From Branchiostoma lanceolatum (Eukaryota; Chordata; Leptocardii; Amphioxiformes; Branchiostomatidae), in NCBI RefSeq assembly GCF_035083965.1, contig NC_089727.1, forward strand, positions 16,816,769 to 16,880,768: DNA of 64,000 nucleotides, in the 5' to 3' direction. Below the pieces are notes generated by a model. It worked only from the letters and a program-made list of their open reading frames with translations, had not been told where the DNA came from and ran no database searches. Both the position numbers and the translations under genes were made by a program. Of the stretch, positions 43,468-54,879 are shown one piece after another; within the stretch, counting starts at the first letter, position 1; the number at the start of each line of letters is the position of its first letter.

Positions 43468-45141
43468 GTTTTCTGACTTAGGGCTATTCCATTCACCAAA
43501 ATCGGAAAAGACTGATCAAGTCGTTTTTTCACTTTTGTATCTTATAATGGAATAACCCTCTGAAAAAAAATGTACAGATACACCTATTACAAGTTTTATG
43601 TGAGCCATTTCGCTATTATAGCGCGATGTCAGGACAGTACCAGTATGGGTTATTCGTGAATTATTGAACTCTGAGTTTTCCCACATGTTGTTTTCTTAAC
43701 CGAACTCTTGTGCGATCTCAGACGACATCTGAGGAAAATCTTGACCGATTGTTCAGCCAGAATTTACAGTTGGCTCAAGTTCGTACGCAAGTTATAATCC
43801 CCGCCTGACCAACAAGTTCACGTCTGTTTATTTTTCTCCCTTCGGGTTTCAAACGTGAAGAATCACAACGTTGTGGTGGGTACAAATCCCTCGGGACAGA
43901 AGAGAGTTGTGGGGGAGACACAATCCTTTACACAAACATAACCTAGATGTGAAATGTTAGACGGTTTGTGGCTGTAGCATAAGTGTAGGGCTTAGCTAAA
44001 GCACTAGTGGTTGCCTCGTTACTGGCTAAGTGGTGCGTTTGAAATTTTTGAAATGTTTAGAAAAGTGTCCCAATGTCAGGTTGTGCTGTTTTTGTTTATC
44101 AGCACCAAAACGCATGCAACAAAAATGAGTGTGTGACATCCTGTATTACTAGTGCAAAGTATGGAAGGAATCGATATAGGGATATGTTCACCAACGGAAA
44201 GCAGTGAATTTAAATCTTTCCGACGCTTTCCTTTAATTGTAGGGTAAAAAAAGTGCGCTGTTACACCGATGACCGTTGTCCGAATTACAAACGAAAGAAT
44301 ATGTCAGATTTACCCAGCATCTGTTAAGTGAGCCATCTCCCCTGTATAAATGTTATCTTTGGTGTATAAAGATGTCATACAAACCCAGATCGTCTCTGTC
44401 ACATTTCTTGCCATCTGCATTCAAAGTCCGTTGAGTCAGGTGTTGACAGATAACCGTGGACACCTGATGTGCACGTCACAATGTAACGGTTGACCTTAAA
44501 GTGCGACCTTTTGCAATCTGGCCTAAATAGGAGATTAAAGTTAGCCCTTTCAAACGCAGTGAAGTAAAACTACAATTTAAGGTACATTACAGACTTTTTT
44601 ACAGTTAAGTTCACTGAAGAGACTGCGCTTTTTAGTTCGTATTCAGTTACATCATTACACTGTGCTATATAATAGAAGATGTTCCAATTCTTATTCTTAT
44701 TCCTTTCTGCTTTGCCTCGTAAAACGAGATTACTGGCAGTTTGTGCATGTACAAGTGTTAGTTGTAAACAAGTGACCGGTACTACAGATAAACAAGGGAA
44801 AATAAAGGTAAAGACACTGATTTTATCATCGGAGTGCGAAAAACAACTTGACAAGACAAGACAAGTGAATTTAGTGTGTTAGTAATATTCACATATATAC
44901 AAGCCAAATGTTTGTTACAAGTTAGAGATATACAAAATGTGTAGACGTGGTTGACAGGCCATCCCTTAACTTAACCAGAAACATTTGACAGTGATAATCA
45001 CTGGCGTACAAAGATACGCAACATCTACTGCCCCCTTTCTCCTCTGAGGTTTACACTGATAGGCATCACGTATTACAACATGTCATGACTACGCAGCGCC
45101 ATGTTGCCATCAAAAGCTATTCTTGTACCGTATTTCTCGCA
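43468..45141. other. No gene recognised
   Basis: 3' flank of the secreted gene. No clear AATAAA signal close to the stop. No repeats or exons recognised. Confidence 0.5.
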
Positions 45142-45159
45142 CTATACGTTTCTTTCTCT

Positions 45160-45628
45160 GTCACGGTTTTCCTGTAGATAAGAATCAGACGACGTGAACA
45201 TATCTGGAAAATCGGAGTCTATTGTGAATGTTTCAAACCGCCTAAGTACACTGTCAGCAAACAGAAGTTTACACATCATTTGCACTTTCTGAGTCAGAGT
45301 TCTGTCAAGGTTTTCCTGTATACAAGAATCAGACGACGTGAACATATTAGGAAAATCGGAGTCTATTGTTAATGTTTCAAACCGCCTAAGTACACTGTCA
45401 GCAAACAGAAGTAGTTTACACATAATTTGCACTTTCTGAGTCAGAGTTCTGTCAAGATTTCCCTGTATACAAGAATCAGACGACATGACATTGTTGTGGG
45501 GAAAATCAGACGATACAGAGTCTATTGTGAGCGTTTGAAACTGTTTTCGCGCCAAACTGTCAGCAAAAACTATTTTTGTTCTATCATTTGTGGTTTCTGA
45601 GTCAGAGTTCTGTCAAGGTTTTCCTGTA
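45160..45628. repeat. Tandem array of about 145-bp units, left part
   Basis: Units carry AAGAATCAGACGACGTGA, GGAAAATC, GTCTATTGTGAATGTTT and CTGAGTCAGAGTTCTGTCAA. Spacings here are 144 and 147 bp, both multiples of three, and the minus strand stays open for 137 codons (45142-45555) with a period of about 48 residues (LDRTLTQKVQMMCKLLFADS). The array continues at 46721 after a transposon insertion. Confidence 0.9.
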
Positions 45629-45630
45629 TA

Positions 45631-46720
45631 ACGTTGGGTAACATAAATTCGGGATTTTTCCGATAATGGTTGACTGAAATCAATCTAGCAGAACAATAAA
45701 CCATCCTTTTTTTCTATAATTCTGTCAGTATCATGTACTATCTTTGCACTAATCATATATATGGTAGATTTTGTCTCTAGTCGTGCTGACACCATAATAT
45801 TTCAACTTGAAACTACCGTCCGCCGCACGCACAATTACGGTGCTGTCGGACAGGGGGGCACATTAATTCGGGAGAGAAGATTCGTCTTGAATATCTTACC
45901 GCTAATCACATTTTATACAGCAGCTATTCGTTCCATCCTTGGCTTGAGGAGAGTGCTATGGATATAGACGTGTCCAAGTAAAAAAAATACACGAAAAAAC
46001 GGCCGTACCGCACACATCAGGCCAGTTCGGGTACAACCCGTGTGTTGAGTCGGTAGAACTTCACTCAAAGTCGGCCCATCGTCATCATCGGGCAACGTGT
46101 AACGTTACATTATTCATGGGAAGTTAGCTGGATGCCGTAGCAATGGTAATACTACTATGTCCATGTGTTCCTTGTTGTGTTAGGAGCAAACTTTGAGGAA
46201 AATATCTTCCTCAGTCCACTATCACACGCAGCATTTAGACAAAAAAGTGTTCCTCACAAACCTTTGTCGTCTGCTTGACAACAGGATTCTGGTTAACAAT
46301 ATGGCGGCGGGAAAATACACGTGCCGTAGGTTGTAGCAACAGAGAGGAGTTTTGATGATTGATCACACTTAGAATCCAGTTGCAGGTTAGCAAAAGAGAT
46401 TGTAATAAGTTGTCTTGTAAATAATTGTGTTGAGCAGGAATCGGATGTGACATTTTTCTTATAAACCAGCCGACAACCATGTTGTTTAAGTCTCCCACGA
46501 AGTCCTCAGACTGTTCCAATAAGGGACGGAGAGTTTTTGACCTCGTCGCCTTATAATCCATGCTTATCGAAGCTTTTCAGACAGTGTTCTGAATACGTAA
46601 GTCTGGCAGGTTTGCATTTCTAGCGGTATTACTTATGTTGCATCTAGCACATATCCCTAAATACCCCGTTTTCGAAAAATCCCGAATTTAAGTACCCCGC
46701 GAATTTAGGTTACCCAACGT
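45631..46720. mobile_element. 1.09-kb non-autonomous DNA transposon with TA duplication
   Basis: Ends ACGTTGGGTAACATAAATTC and, inverted, ACGTTGGGTAACCTAAATTC, then AAATTCGGGATTTTTC on both sides (the right end has a 17-bp insertion). TA flanks both ends (45629-45630, 46721-46722), and removing the element restores the repeat unit CCTGTATACAAGAATC. TA targeting fits Tc1/mariner-like transposases. No transposase is encoded; a 108-codon minus frame at 46235-46561 is unrecognised. Confidence 0.85.
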
Positions 46721-46722
46721 TA

Positions 46723-47900
46723 CAAGAATCAGACGACGTGACATTGTTGTGGGGAAAATCAGACGATACAGAGTCTATTGTGAGTGTTTGAAACTGTTTT
46801 CGCGCCAAACTGTCAGCAAAAACTATTTCTGTTCTATCATTTGTGGTTTCTGAGTCAGAGTTCTGTCAAGGTTTTCCTGTATACAAGAATCAGACGACGT
46901 AACGCTGTTGTGAGGAAAATCAGACGATACAGTCTATTGTGGGTCTTTGAAACTGCTTTTAGTACGAAAATGAGTCAGAGTTCCCTCGGGGTTTCCCTGT
47001 AGATAAGACTCAGACGATGTATAGTCTACTGTGAGTGTTTAAAACTGCTTTTGTAGTAAATTGTCAGCAAAAAAAGCTATTTTTACGCTATCATTCGTGG
47101 TTTCTGAGCTCCCTCGGGGTTTTCCTGCAGATAAGAATCAGGCGATGTGGAACCAAACTATTGTGGGGAAAATCAGACAATGTATAGTCTATTGTAAGTG
47201 TTGGAAACTGTCTTCGTGCCAAACTGTCAGCAAAAACTATTTTTGTTCTATCATTTGTGGTTTCTTAGTCAGTATTCCTTCAAGCTTTTCCTGCACTAAT
47301 AAGTGTCAGGCGATGTGGGACCTATTGTGAGGAAAGTAGACTCTACGCAGACTATAATCTATAGTATTCCGACTTTGCGAGTGTTTAGAACTGCATTTGA
47401 TGCAAGTTGTTACCAATAACTATTTTTTCTATCATTTGTGGTTTCTTAGTCAGTATTCCCTCAAGGTTTTCCTGCACATAAGTGTCAGGCGATGTGGAAC
47501 CTATTGTGAGGAAAGTAGACTCTACGCAGAATATAATCTATAGTATTGCGACTTTGCGAGTGTTTAGAACTGCATTTGATTTCATATTGTCATCAAAATC
47601 TAATTTTGTACTGTATCATTTGTGGTTTGTGAGCCAGATTTCGCTCAAGGTTTTCCTGTAGATGAGTTCAGGCGATGTGAAACCTATTGTGGAAAAAATA
47701 GACTATGCAGAATCTATTGTAGATGTTAAGAACTAGTACTGCAAAATGTCATCAAAATCTAAATTTGTACCGTATCATTTGTGGTTTCTGAGCCAGATTT
47801 CGCCCAAGGGTTTCCTGCGGATAACATCAGACGAACCTATATGTGGAGTAAGCAGGCGATGTAGAATCTGTTGTGATTGTTTAAAAACCGCCCTGTCATC
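46723..47900. repeat. Tandem array of about 145-160 bp units, right part
   Basis: Continuation of the array at 45160-45628, with progressive divergence to the right: CTGAGTCAGAGTTCCCTCGG, GTTTTCCTGCACATAAGTGTC, CAGGCGATGTGGAACC. Unit edges blur after about 47830. Confidence 0.85.
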
Positions 47901-48045
47901 AGAGACCGTGCACATGCTGTTCTAGGGGGCAGGAGACGGTCCGGTTTCTCCCCGTTTCCTGTATAGACGCTACATAAGTCGGACGAGTTTTTGCTACCGG
48001 CAGGTTTAAATCTGTGACGGTTGACTAGGGACCCGTGAAATATTG

Positions 48046-48171
48046 TAGCCTGAGTACCAGCAAGGAAGTTTTAAACCTCCTTGGTACCAGCCTCCGTAGA
48101 GACCGCTGGCTCAAAAAAATCGCTTGCTAACTCCGTGGTTAGCAAGCGATACGGGGGCTGGTACTCAGGCT
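48046..48171. mobile_element. Foldback MITE, TAGCCTGAGTACCAGC
   Basis: Ends TAGCCTGAGTACCAGC and its complement, with a strong inner hairpin (ATCGCTTGCTAAC against GTTAGCAAGCGAT). The flanks GAAATATTG and GAAAGATTG match at 8 of 9 positions, a decayed 9-bp duplication. Confidence 0.75.
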
Positions 48172-48436
48172 AGAAAGATTGAGGATCGCGACGGCTTTAT
48201 TAGGCATGACTGGACTCCAAGCAGATCTTTGGGGACAAAATTGTAATGGTTTTTGACTGGGCCCAAGATCTGATTACACTGGCCAACCCACGGTCATTTC
48301 AATATGTGGTCTTCAAGTCACAACATTTAACGTTACACGGAATGATAATAAAAACAGGCGCTCTAAAGAAACATATTGCTGAAAACAAGGAAGCTAGGGA
48401 GTTAAACCTCATTGGGCAAAGTGTGAAAACTGAATG
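48172..48436. other. Truncated CTCCAAGCAGA-family fragment and unique sequence
   Basis: CTCCAAGCAGATCTTTGGGG at about 48210-48230 matches the left end of the element at 20798. No right end is found. Confidence 0.45.
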
Positions 48437-48440
48437 TTAA

Positions 48441-48769
48441 AGGCAACCAAAGCAATATTAGGGCCCAAAAAATAGAAATGAAAAAATGCTGAAATCTTTA
48501 CGGAAGTGACATTTACTAACATTGTTTAGCACATTTGCGTAATAACTTCATACTTTGAACATTTTAAAACCACGCAAAATCGTGCTGTACGATGATCCCC
48601 TTAGTTTCATGAGCCTACAAAAACTCCGGCCACGATTTTCAGCGAGTTCTCACATCACAGGAACGTCATATTTTTGCATGATGGACGTTGCTATACATTG
48701 TGATAATGTTCTTAAAAAAAATGAATTTCAAAATCCGATTTTCGGGCCCTAATATTGCTTGGGTTACCT
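48441..48769. mobile_element. piggyBac-type MITE with TTAA duplication
   Basis: The ends AGGCAACCAAAGCAATATTA and the complement of TAATATTGCTTGGGTTACCT enclose 329 bp. TTAA is present on both sides (48437-48440, 48770-48773). TTAA targeting is characteristic of piggyBac transposases. A second copy begins at 63902. Confidence 0.8.
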
Positions 48770-48773
48770 TTAA

Positions 48774-49714
48774 GTCTTTCCCTCAAGCAACCAAGCGTCC
48801 TGTGTGCGCTCGTGCGTATCTATCTGTTGTCCAATTCGTCAAAACATGATCCATTCCACATTCCATGTCAGTTTCGTTCCGTTGTCCAGGAAAACCACCT
48901 GTCCTTTCACACCACCATTTCCCCTTTCACTTTCTTATCAAACGGATCTTCCGCCAGGCTGCCCCTGAGAAGGTCTTGTGGGATGAGGTCTTACTTTCAC
49001 TCCCAGAACGTCTTGAGAAAGCCAAGGTTTCACCTTGACCCCGTTCTGAGGCACCCCTGTTATTACAGCCTGGTCACCCCTAGTTACGGGTCACGTGCGT
49101 TCAGCAACATTGTCACAGTGAGCCATCAGTCGGTTTACATACAACTATCTCGTCCAAACTCGTACCCACCATTTCGTGTGAGGCGTCTTCTGAAAATCCT
49201 ATAAATCTTTTCAACGACCGCTTTTCAGATTTAAAGCGTTATCATTAACCCACTCAGTACATGTAAAGCTGCAGTTAATATGCCAGATAGCGTGACATAC
49301 GTTTATAATCAGCGTGTAAAACGACTACACTAGGGTACAGACCGAGTCTGAGTCCGGTTAACATTTTGTGACCTGATTACTGATATATTGAGGCTACTTT
49401 GAAAGCGATCTTCCAGACCACACGGACACGGTAATGGTCAAGGTCATAGGTCTTCTCATAGAAGAGAAAATGAAAACACACATTTTCGAACGTAATTCAT
49501 TCATAGAATTTATAATGAAATCACAGAAAGACACGGATTCAAACCGAGCCCAGGAGAGTTTGTCTACCGAAGGGTTGACCGGACGTGCAGAATTTTACCG
49601 GATCCCTAACCCCCGTAGGAAGGCCTGGTGGAGGCTAACGCACTCCTGTGTGCTTTTACTTACGTTGGGACAATCATTCATTGCTACATATCGTGCGTTT
49701 GTTTGACAGACCGA
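48774..49714. other. No gene recognised
   Basis: A 149-codon plus frame (48755-49204) begins within the MITE end and has no visible homology. Nothing else is supported. Confidence 0.45.
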
Positions 49715-49723
49715 CTATAGGTA

Positions 49724-49959
49724 TAATCTCCAAGCAGATCTTCACGGTGCCAAAAATCGTATATGCTACCCAGAGAAGCTCCAGTCAGCCAGAGAAGCTC
49801 CAGTCCGCAAGACGTAACTGGACAAGGTTATAATTCGGCACGGGGAGAGGCAACCTCAGTTTGAGAAAGTACGGTGTGGACTGGAGCTTCTCTGGCTGAC
49901 TGGAGCTTCTCTGGCTAGCATGTACGATTTTAGCACCGTGTAGATCTGCTTGGAGATTA
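49724..49959. mobile_element. Foldback MITE of the CTCCAAGCAGA family, perfect 9-bp TSD
   Basis: Termini TAATCTCCAAGCAGATC and its exact complement. CTATAGGTA flanks both ends (49715-49723, 49960-49968). The interior has AGAGAAGCTCCAGTC repeated in both orientations. Confidence 0.88.
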
Positions 49960-50370
49960 CTATAGGTAATTGTGTACACCTGTGGTGACAAACGGTTGAC
50001 ACGGGGATCAAAATATGCCCCTCCACTGTTATTTCTGGCTTTAAAATCTGCTGTCAGTTAGTCCATATCTAATCCTGTTTATAAAACGTGGGCTGAGGTA
50101 ACGAGACCTTTATATACATCTCAACAAGCTCACGACGTCAACGAAATATAATAAAATACCAATATAATGTGTACGACGTCTAGCCTTTTTGTCTATTTTC
50201 CATTGACAAGATGTGGTGTTGAATTCAAGAAGGAACTTCCCGTAATTGGATTCAATGGATTCAACGACTGCAACATACAAGCTTCTACTCGACGAATAAT
50301 TATAAGGAAACTGTTTGCGTTGATTCTTAAGCTGTATATGATAAGGCCTAGGGGCTTCACATGTTTTAGG

Positions 50371-50616
50371 GCCCTGTCACACTTGTGCGTATACTAGTAT
50401 TCAAGTGCGCGTGAGTTGCGCATTAACATTTCTTTGGTTCAAGTACGATTTGCGGGGGTAAAGTTGTTTACCACTTTGACCCACCGTTGTGCAGCCAAGT
50501 GATGGAACCTAAGAAATCACTTATTCGGCTGCAAACTTAAGCTAAACCAAAAACATGTTAATACGCAACTCATGCGGACTTGTATATACACACAAGTGTG
50601 ACAGGGGCTTTACACC
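50371..50616. mobile_element. MITE, GGGCCCTGTCACACTTGTG ends
   Basis: Left end GGGCCCTGTCACACTTGTGCG and right end CACACAAGTGTGACAGGGGC, with inner pairing TGAGTTGCGCATTAACAT against ATGTTAATACGCAACTCA. Superfamily not assigned. Confidence 0.7.
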
Positions 50617-50812
50617 GTGAGTTTTAGAGTCATGGTTTGTCTGTATTAATCTTGCGTGCCAGTAGAGTGAGATAAACACATCATTACCACAAATGTCTGT
50701 GTTTAGTAGAGGTCATAGGCCAAGTCACAAGTCAACGTTAGCGTGAAAAACATATAGACTAACGTATCATTAATGTCAAAGAGTTATGTCAGTCATTAAC
50801 AGACACTCAAGG

Positions 50813-51060
50813 CCCCTTCTCACTGGACCCGCGGCACGCTGGCGGCGTCGCTGCGGCTGATTGAATTGACAAAGCACTCAACGAATTTCATCGACCAAAA
50901 ACGAATATTTTAAAGCTTTTTGTGCTTTGTTGGCGTTTTGGTCATATTTGTACGTTTTGAATGATATTCCTTTTATACAGTCAAGCTTAAGGGTAACACA
51001 AATCCAGTTTAGGACGCAGCGACGCCGCCAGCGTGCCGCGGCTTCAGTGAGAGGGGGGCT
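50813..51060. mobile_element. MITE, TCTCACTGGACCCGC ends (copy 2)
   Basis: Matches 40021-40267: the left end has TCTCACTGGACCCGCGGCAC and GCGTCGCTGCGG; the right end has CGACGCCGCCAGCGTG and TCAGTGAGAGGGGGG. Confidence 0.75.
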
Positions 51061-51309
51061 TCGATCACTGACGCGTCTCTTTTGAACGATTGCGCGTGTA
51101 ATGTTATAGCTAGTTCTTCCGCGCCCAAAGCGACAGTTATAATGAAAATCAAATTGATGTCATCAGCCTACGCTGCCCTGTGTATAATGTAGAGAGAGGG
51201 AGTGCTTCTGAGTCTGTTTCCGTGTTCCCAAAGGCGACAGTTATAATGAGAATTAGATTAGTTCCTTTAACCCGTACAGACCACTTCAAATCGCGGTATC
51301 GCTTTCCAA

Positions 51310-52358
51310 ATGCTTTCGGCACAGCCTTGATCTTGTCGTGTGTGATTTAAAACAGAGCTAGATCTTCTCACAGGCAGAACAAAATTAACTAAATTTTACC
51401 TACTGTAATTCTTGATTTGTTAACTGTAACTTAATTTTAAGCAAATTTAACGGTCACTGTTAACGGTCACTGGTCAACCGCTAAAATTCAATTATCGCAA
51501 ATATTTGATCACTAATATTTGAGACAGTATTATTTGTTCCCAACGTTAGAATTAAGTGCCGTGACCTACTCCATTTTCCCCCAACCGCTATATTTTCCTG
51601 CCGCTATATCTAAGTGATTTACAGTATTCCTACCTTTCGGCCTCGCCTTGATCATGTCTTGTGTGATTTAAAACAGAGCTAGATCTGCTCACAGGCAGAA
51701 CAAAATTAACTAAATTTTACCTACTGTAATTCTTGATTTGTTAACTGTAACTTAATTTTAGCAAATTTAACGGTTACTGGTAACGGTCACTGGTCAACCG
51801 CTAAAATTTAATAATCGGAAATATTTGATCACTAATATTTGAGACAGTATCATTTGTTCCCAACGTTAGAATTAAGTGCCGTGACCTACTCCATTTTCCC
51901 CCAACCGCTATATTTTCCTGTCGCTATATCTAAGTGATTTACAGTATTCCTACCTTTCGGCCTAGTCTTGATTTTGTCTGGTGTGATTTAAAACAGAGCT
52001 AGATCTGCTCACAGGCAGAACAAAAGTAACTAAATTTCACCTACTGTAATTCTTGATTTGTTAACTGTAACTTAATTTTAGCAAATTTAACGGTTACTGG
52101 TAACGGTCACTGGTCAACCGCTAAAATCTAATTATCGGAAATATTTGATCACTAATATTTGAGACAGTATTATTTGTTCCCAACGTTAGAATTAAGTGCC
52201 GTGACCTACTCCGTTTTCCCCCAACAGCTATATTTTCCTGCCGCTATATATAAGTGATTTACAGTATTCCTACCTTTCGGCCTAGCCTTGATCATGTCTT
52301 GTGTGATTTAAAACAGAGCTAGATCTGCTCACAGGCAGAACAAAATTATCTAGATTCT
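51310..52358. repeat. Tandem repeat, about 320-bp unit, just over three copies
   Basis: TGTGATTTAAAACAGAGCTA recurs at about 51341, 51662, 51982 and 52302 (periods 321, 320, 320). The units are nearly identical, and the last is truncated after GGCAGAACAAAATTA. High identity suggests recent amplification. No coding potential. Confidence 0.92.
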
Positions 52359-53249
52359 TACCTCACCTCAAGGTCGAACAAAGACGCGTGGGACGGTTCT
52401 GAAGACAACAAGGGATCGTTCTGAAGGTTTTTGGCTACTACAAGCAAAATGAGTTTTGTGGCAAACCAATGTAAATGTGTAGAGACGATATTCTTACATA
52501 TTTTTTTTAGATGGACATGTTTTGACAACTCCTGCGAAACGGCGTCACATTCAGTCGTACAAAAGTGTACATTGCTTGAATTGTGCTCGATCAAATTCGC
52601 GCATCAATGCCGGATAGACAGCGAAGCACAACGAAGACAAAAACATTGACGAAAACCTGGAGACTGATAATTATCCAAATAAACGTTTGGTTGTTTTTGA
52701 CAGGAGCGTTCTAAATTTACAAGTGCAGTTAGGAATGGTATGCAGAGGAGATAAAAAAAGCTCAGTCATTTTATTAAACTCCTACACATGTACGTAATAG
52801 AGTTTCTCTGGAGCGTCTTACATTTATCGTCTTCTACTAATGACCTCTCACCGACGCGGTTATACAGATTGTAGTAAACAAAAACGACCTTATAAACCCC
52901 AAGGTCACATGGGTCGCGACACCTTAAAAAAAAGAACCCCAGGTGGTCCGTCTTAGACGATGTTTTCTCGAAGGAGACGTGTGTCTTAAACATCGAGATT
53001 TACGATTTTCCAAGGACCCCTGCTGATAGGCACTCCGCGATAACATTGACCTTTGCCCTCTTGCCACTAATTTGTCCCGAGTTGTGGCTACACTGAAACT
53101 TCAGTATTGCGTGGTCAAGTCTTGAAGACATCAACACGGGCGTCTCCCTGACGCCAGAGTGTCCTAGAAGGAGCTAACCGTCCACTTAGAGAAATAGTAA
53201 CCTGTCAAAAGGCACTGAACTAGAGATCAGGCACGGGCAAGGGTTGGAA
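52359..53249. other. No gene recognised
   Basis: Short frames on both strands, none with recognisable features. Confidence 0.45.
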
Positions 53250-53263
53250 AACAACAAATATAG

Positions 53264-53360
53264 ACTAGATATGCCAAATAGCAGTTACTCAAGCAACTGG
53301 ATGGGATTTTGGAAACAGTCAGACGTTTCAAGTAGCATCCACTACTTTTTGTCAGTGACA
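53264..53360 (-). mobile_element. Penelope-like terminal fragment with hammerhead-like motif
   Basis: Minus strand at 53325-53355: CUGACAA, A, stem AAGUAG, loop UGGAUG, stem CUACUU, GAAACGUC. The loop is identical to that at 16889-16924. The core G of CUGANGA is A here, so this copy should be inactive. TTACTCAAGCAACTGGAT next to it recurs at 61571-61620. Confidence 0.5.
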
Positions 53361-53594
53361 CTGGGCAAGATTTGTCGTTCAGCAGGTTCAGGGTTCATGA
53401 TTCCGGTGTAACAGTACAGTACACTCCTGACCAGGTATATCCCGGGTACGTGGGTGTGCAGTCTGTTCAACGAACCGGGTAGACCGACTGTAACACTGGT
53501 GGGTCAGTGTCTGTGACAGAGGCATCTGTATGAAGGGTACATACTTTGCTTCATTTATACCCTTCCCGCCATGTAGGATGCTGCTGTTGTTTCC

Positions 53595-53733
53595 TAATCT
53601 CCAAGCAGATCTCCACGTGCTAAAATCGTACTAGCTAGCCAGGGAAGCTCCAGTCAGCCAGGGAAGTTGTCATAAAAACTCCTTCTGCCAGTTGGATACG
53701 GTCTTTGCAACCGTTGGGTCTGCTTGAAGACTA
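53595..53733. mobile_element. CTCCAAGCAGA-family MITE, perfect 9-bp TSD
   Basis: TAATCTCCAAGCAGATCTCC to GGTCTGCTTGAAGACTA, 139 bp, flanked by GTTGTTTCC on both sides (53586-53594, 53734-53742). It is a close relative of the copy at 55717-55879 and, like it, lacks most of the right arm. Confidence 0.85.
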
Positions 53734-53763
53734 GTTGTTTCCCCCCCTTAGCCCCCAAACACT

Positions 53764-53967
53764 AGGCTCTACCAGGCTCCACAGGTCGCTGGAAAAAATC
53801 TTAGAAATTAGCCACATAGACGGATAACATGCCAGAGAAGTTACAGTTTGCGCCCCCGTAGATAGATATTGGACCCTCTGTTCGAAGCCTTAGCATACTA
53901 TTCACTCTATTTGGTCAATTTTTACTATTTTTTTCAGCCATCCGCGGGGCCTGGTAGAGGCTACTGT
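53764..53967. mobile_element. TAGCCTCTACC-family element, long copy
   Basis: Left end CTCTACCAGGCTCCACAGGT and right end CGGGGCCTGGTAGAGGCTA. The interior shares AACATGCCAGAGAAGTTA with 20946-20964. No clean duplication seen. Confidence 0.6.
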
Positions 53968-54332
53968 TTTCCCCTGTAGCCCTCCAACACGTGCTGTGCT
54001 CAACCCGTCATGATAACAGTTACCCTTCCAGATCCACTCTCTCTCCACCCCGGGGTTATCAGAGGCTATCTTGCAGCTGTATGTTCTCTAGGGCTGCATC
54101 AACAGTCCTGCAGTCGATAACAACTCGCAAAACTACGTCTGCGGCTTTTCTTTTTACGTTAGAAAAATACTCGACTTCTCAGATAAAAGCGTTTTATCAG
54201 TTACATGTTTGTCTGGATATAAAACTGGCACGTACACTTTTCATGTCCACGATAGTTGTTCTTGTTGTTCCTTTGATAACAGTGTTTTTTCCCAGGCCGT
54301 ATGTCTGCATGATTTCAAGTTGATAGCTAAGC

Positions 54333-54515
54333 AAATTCTCCAAGCAGAGGTTTCGGTCGGGGGCAATAGTGGCCGCGATTTAACTGTATCATGGGTACAT
54401 ACTATACTTCATTTCTACCATTCCTCTCACCGTGATCGGATACTACTGGTCCCTGTAAAATGACGATAAAATCGCGGCCATTACTAGGCCCCTGACCGAC
54501 ATTATTCATGATGAA
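54333..54515. mobile_element. CTCCAAGCAGA-family element lacking its right end
   Basis: Left end TTCTCCAAGCAGAGGTTTC, then arms GGTCGGGGGC...GGCCGCGATTT against AAATCGCGGCC...CCCCTGACCGAC. The right terminus is missing at the boundary with a LINE fragment. Confidence 0.6.
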
Positions 54516-54876
54516 ACACTTAAACCCTTTCATCTCAACCTCAGCACTCTGTACCCTGTATAATGCCATCTTCCTACCACACATCACATACGCTTGCACA
54601 GCATGGGAAGCTGCCCCCGACCAGGATCTACAGAAAATTCAAAGTATGCAGAATCGGGCTGGAAAACTGATACTAAAGGCCCCACACAGAACACCATCAA
54701 CCGAAGTGCTCTCTCGGCTGAGCTGGAAAGACATTAAAGAAACACTCCAATACTACAATGCCGTACAAACCTACAAAGCCCTAAACAACAAACTGCCACC
54801 CTACATGCGCCAGATGTTTGTGTACTGTAGAGACCAGAGTTTAGCATTGTACTATGATTACTACCAACACAGATGA
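54500..54876 (+). mobile_element. LINE reverse-transcriptase C-terminal fragment
   Basis: The plus strand reads TLYNAIFLPHITYACTAWEA, LQKIQSMQNRAGKLIL and TYKALNNKLPPYMRQMF. This is the region just after the reverse transcriptase domain of a non-LTR retrotransposon (LPHxxYxxxxW; LxxxQNRAxRxI). Truncated at both ends. Confidence 0.82.
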
Positions 54877-54879
54877 GCT

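Noticed and set aside
45160..47900. CRISPR-like array
   Set aside because: Units of about 145 bp repeat over their whole length with no separate spacers; this is an ordinary tandem repeat in a eukaryotic genome.
48755..49204. 149-codon plus-strand frame
   Set aside because: It starts in the end of a MITE and shows no recognisable protein features.
54508..54876. 122-codon frame as a cellular gene
   Set aside because: The sequence is the C-terminal part of a LINE reverse transcriptase, truncated at both ends.
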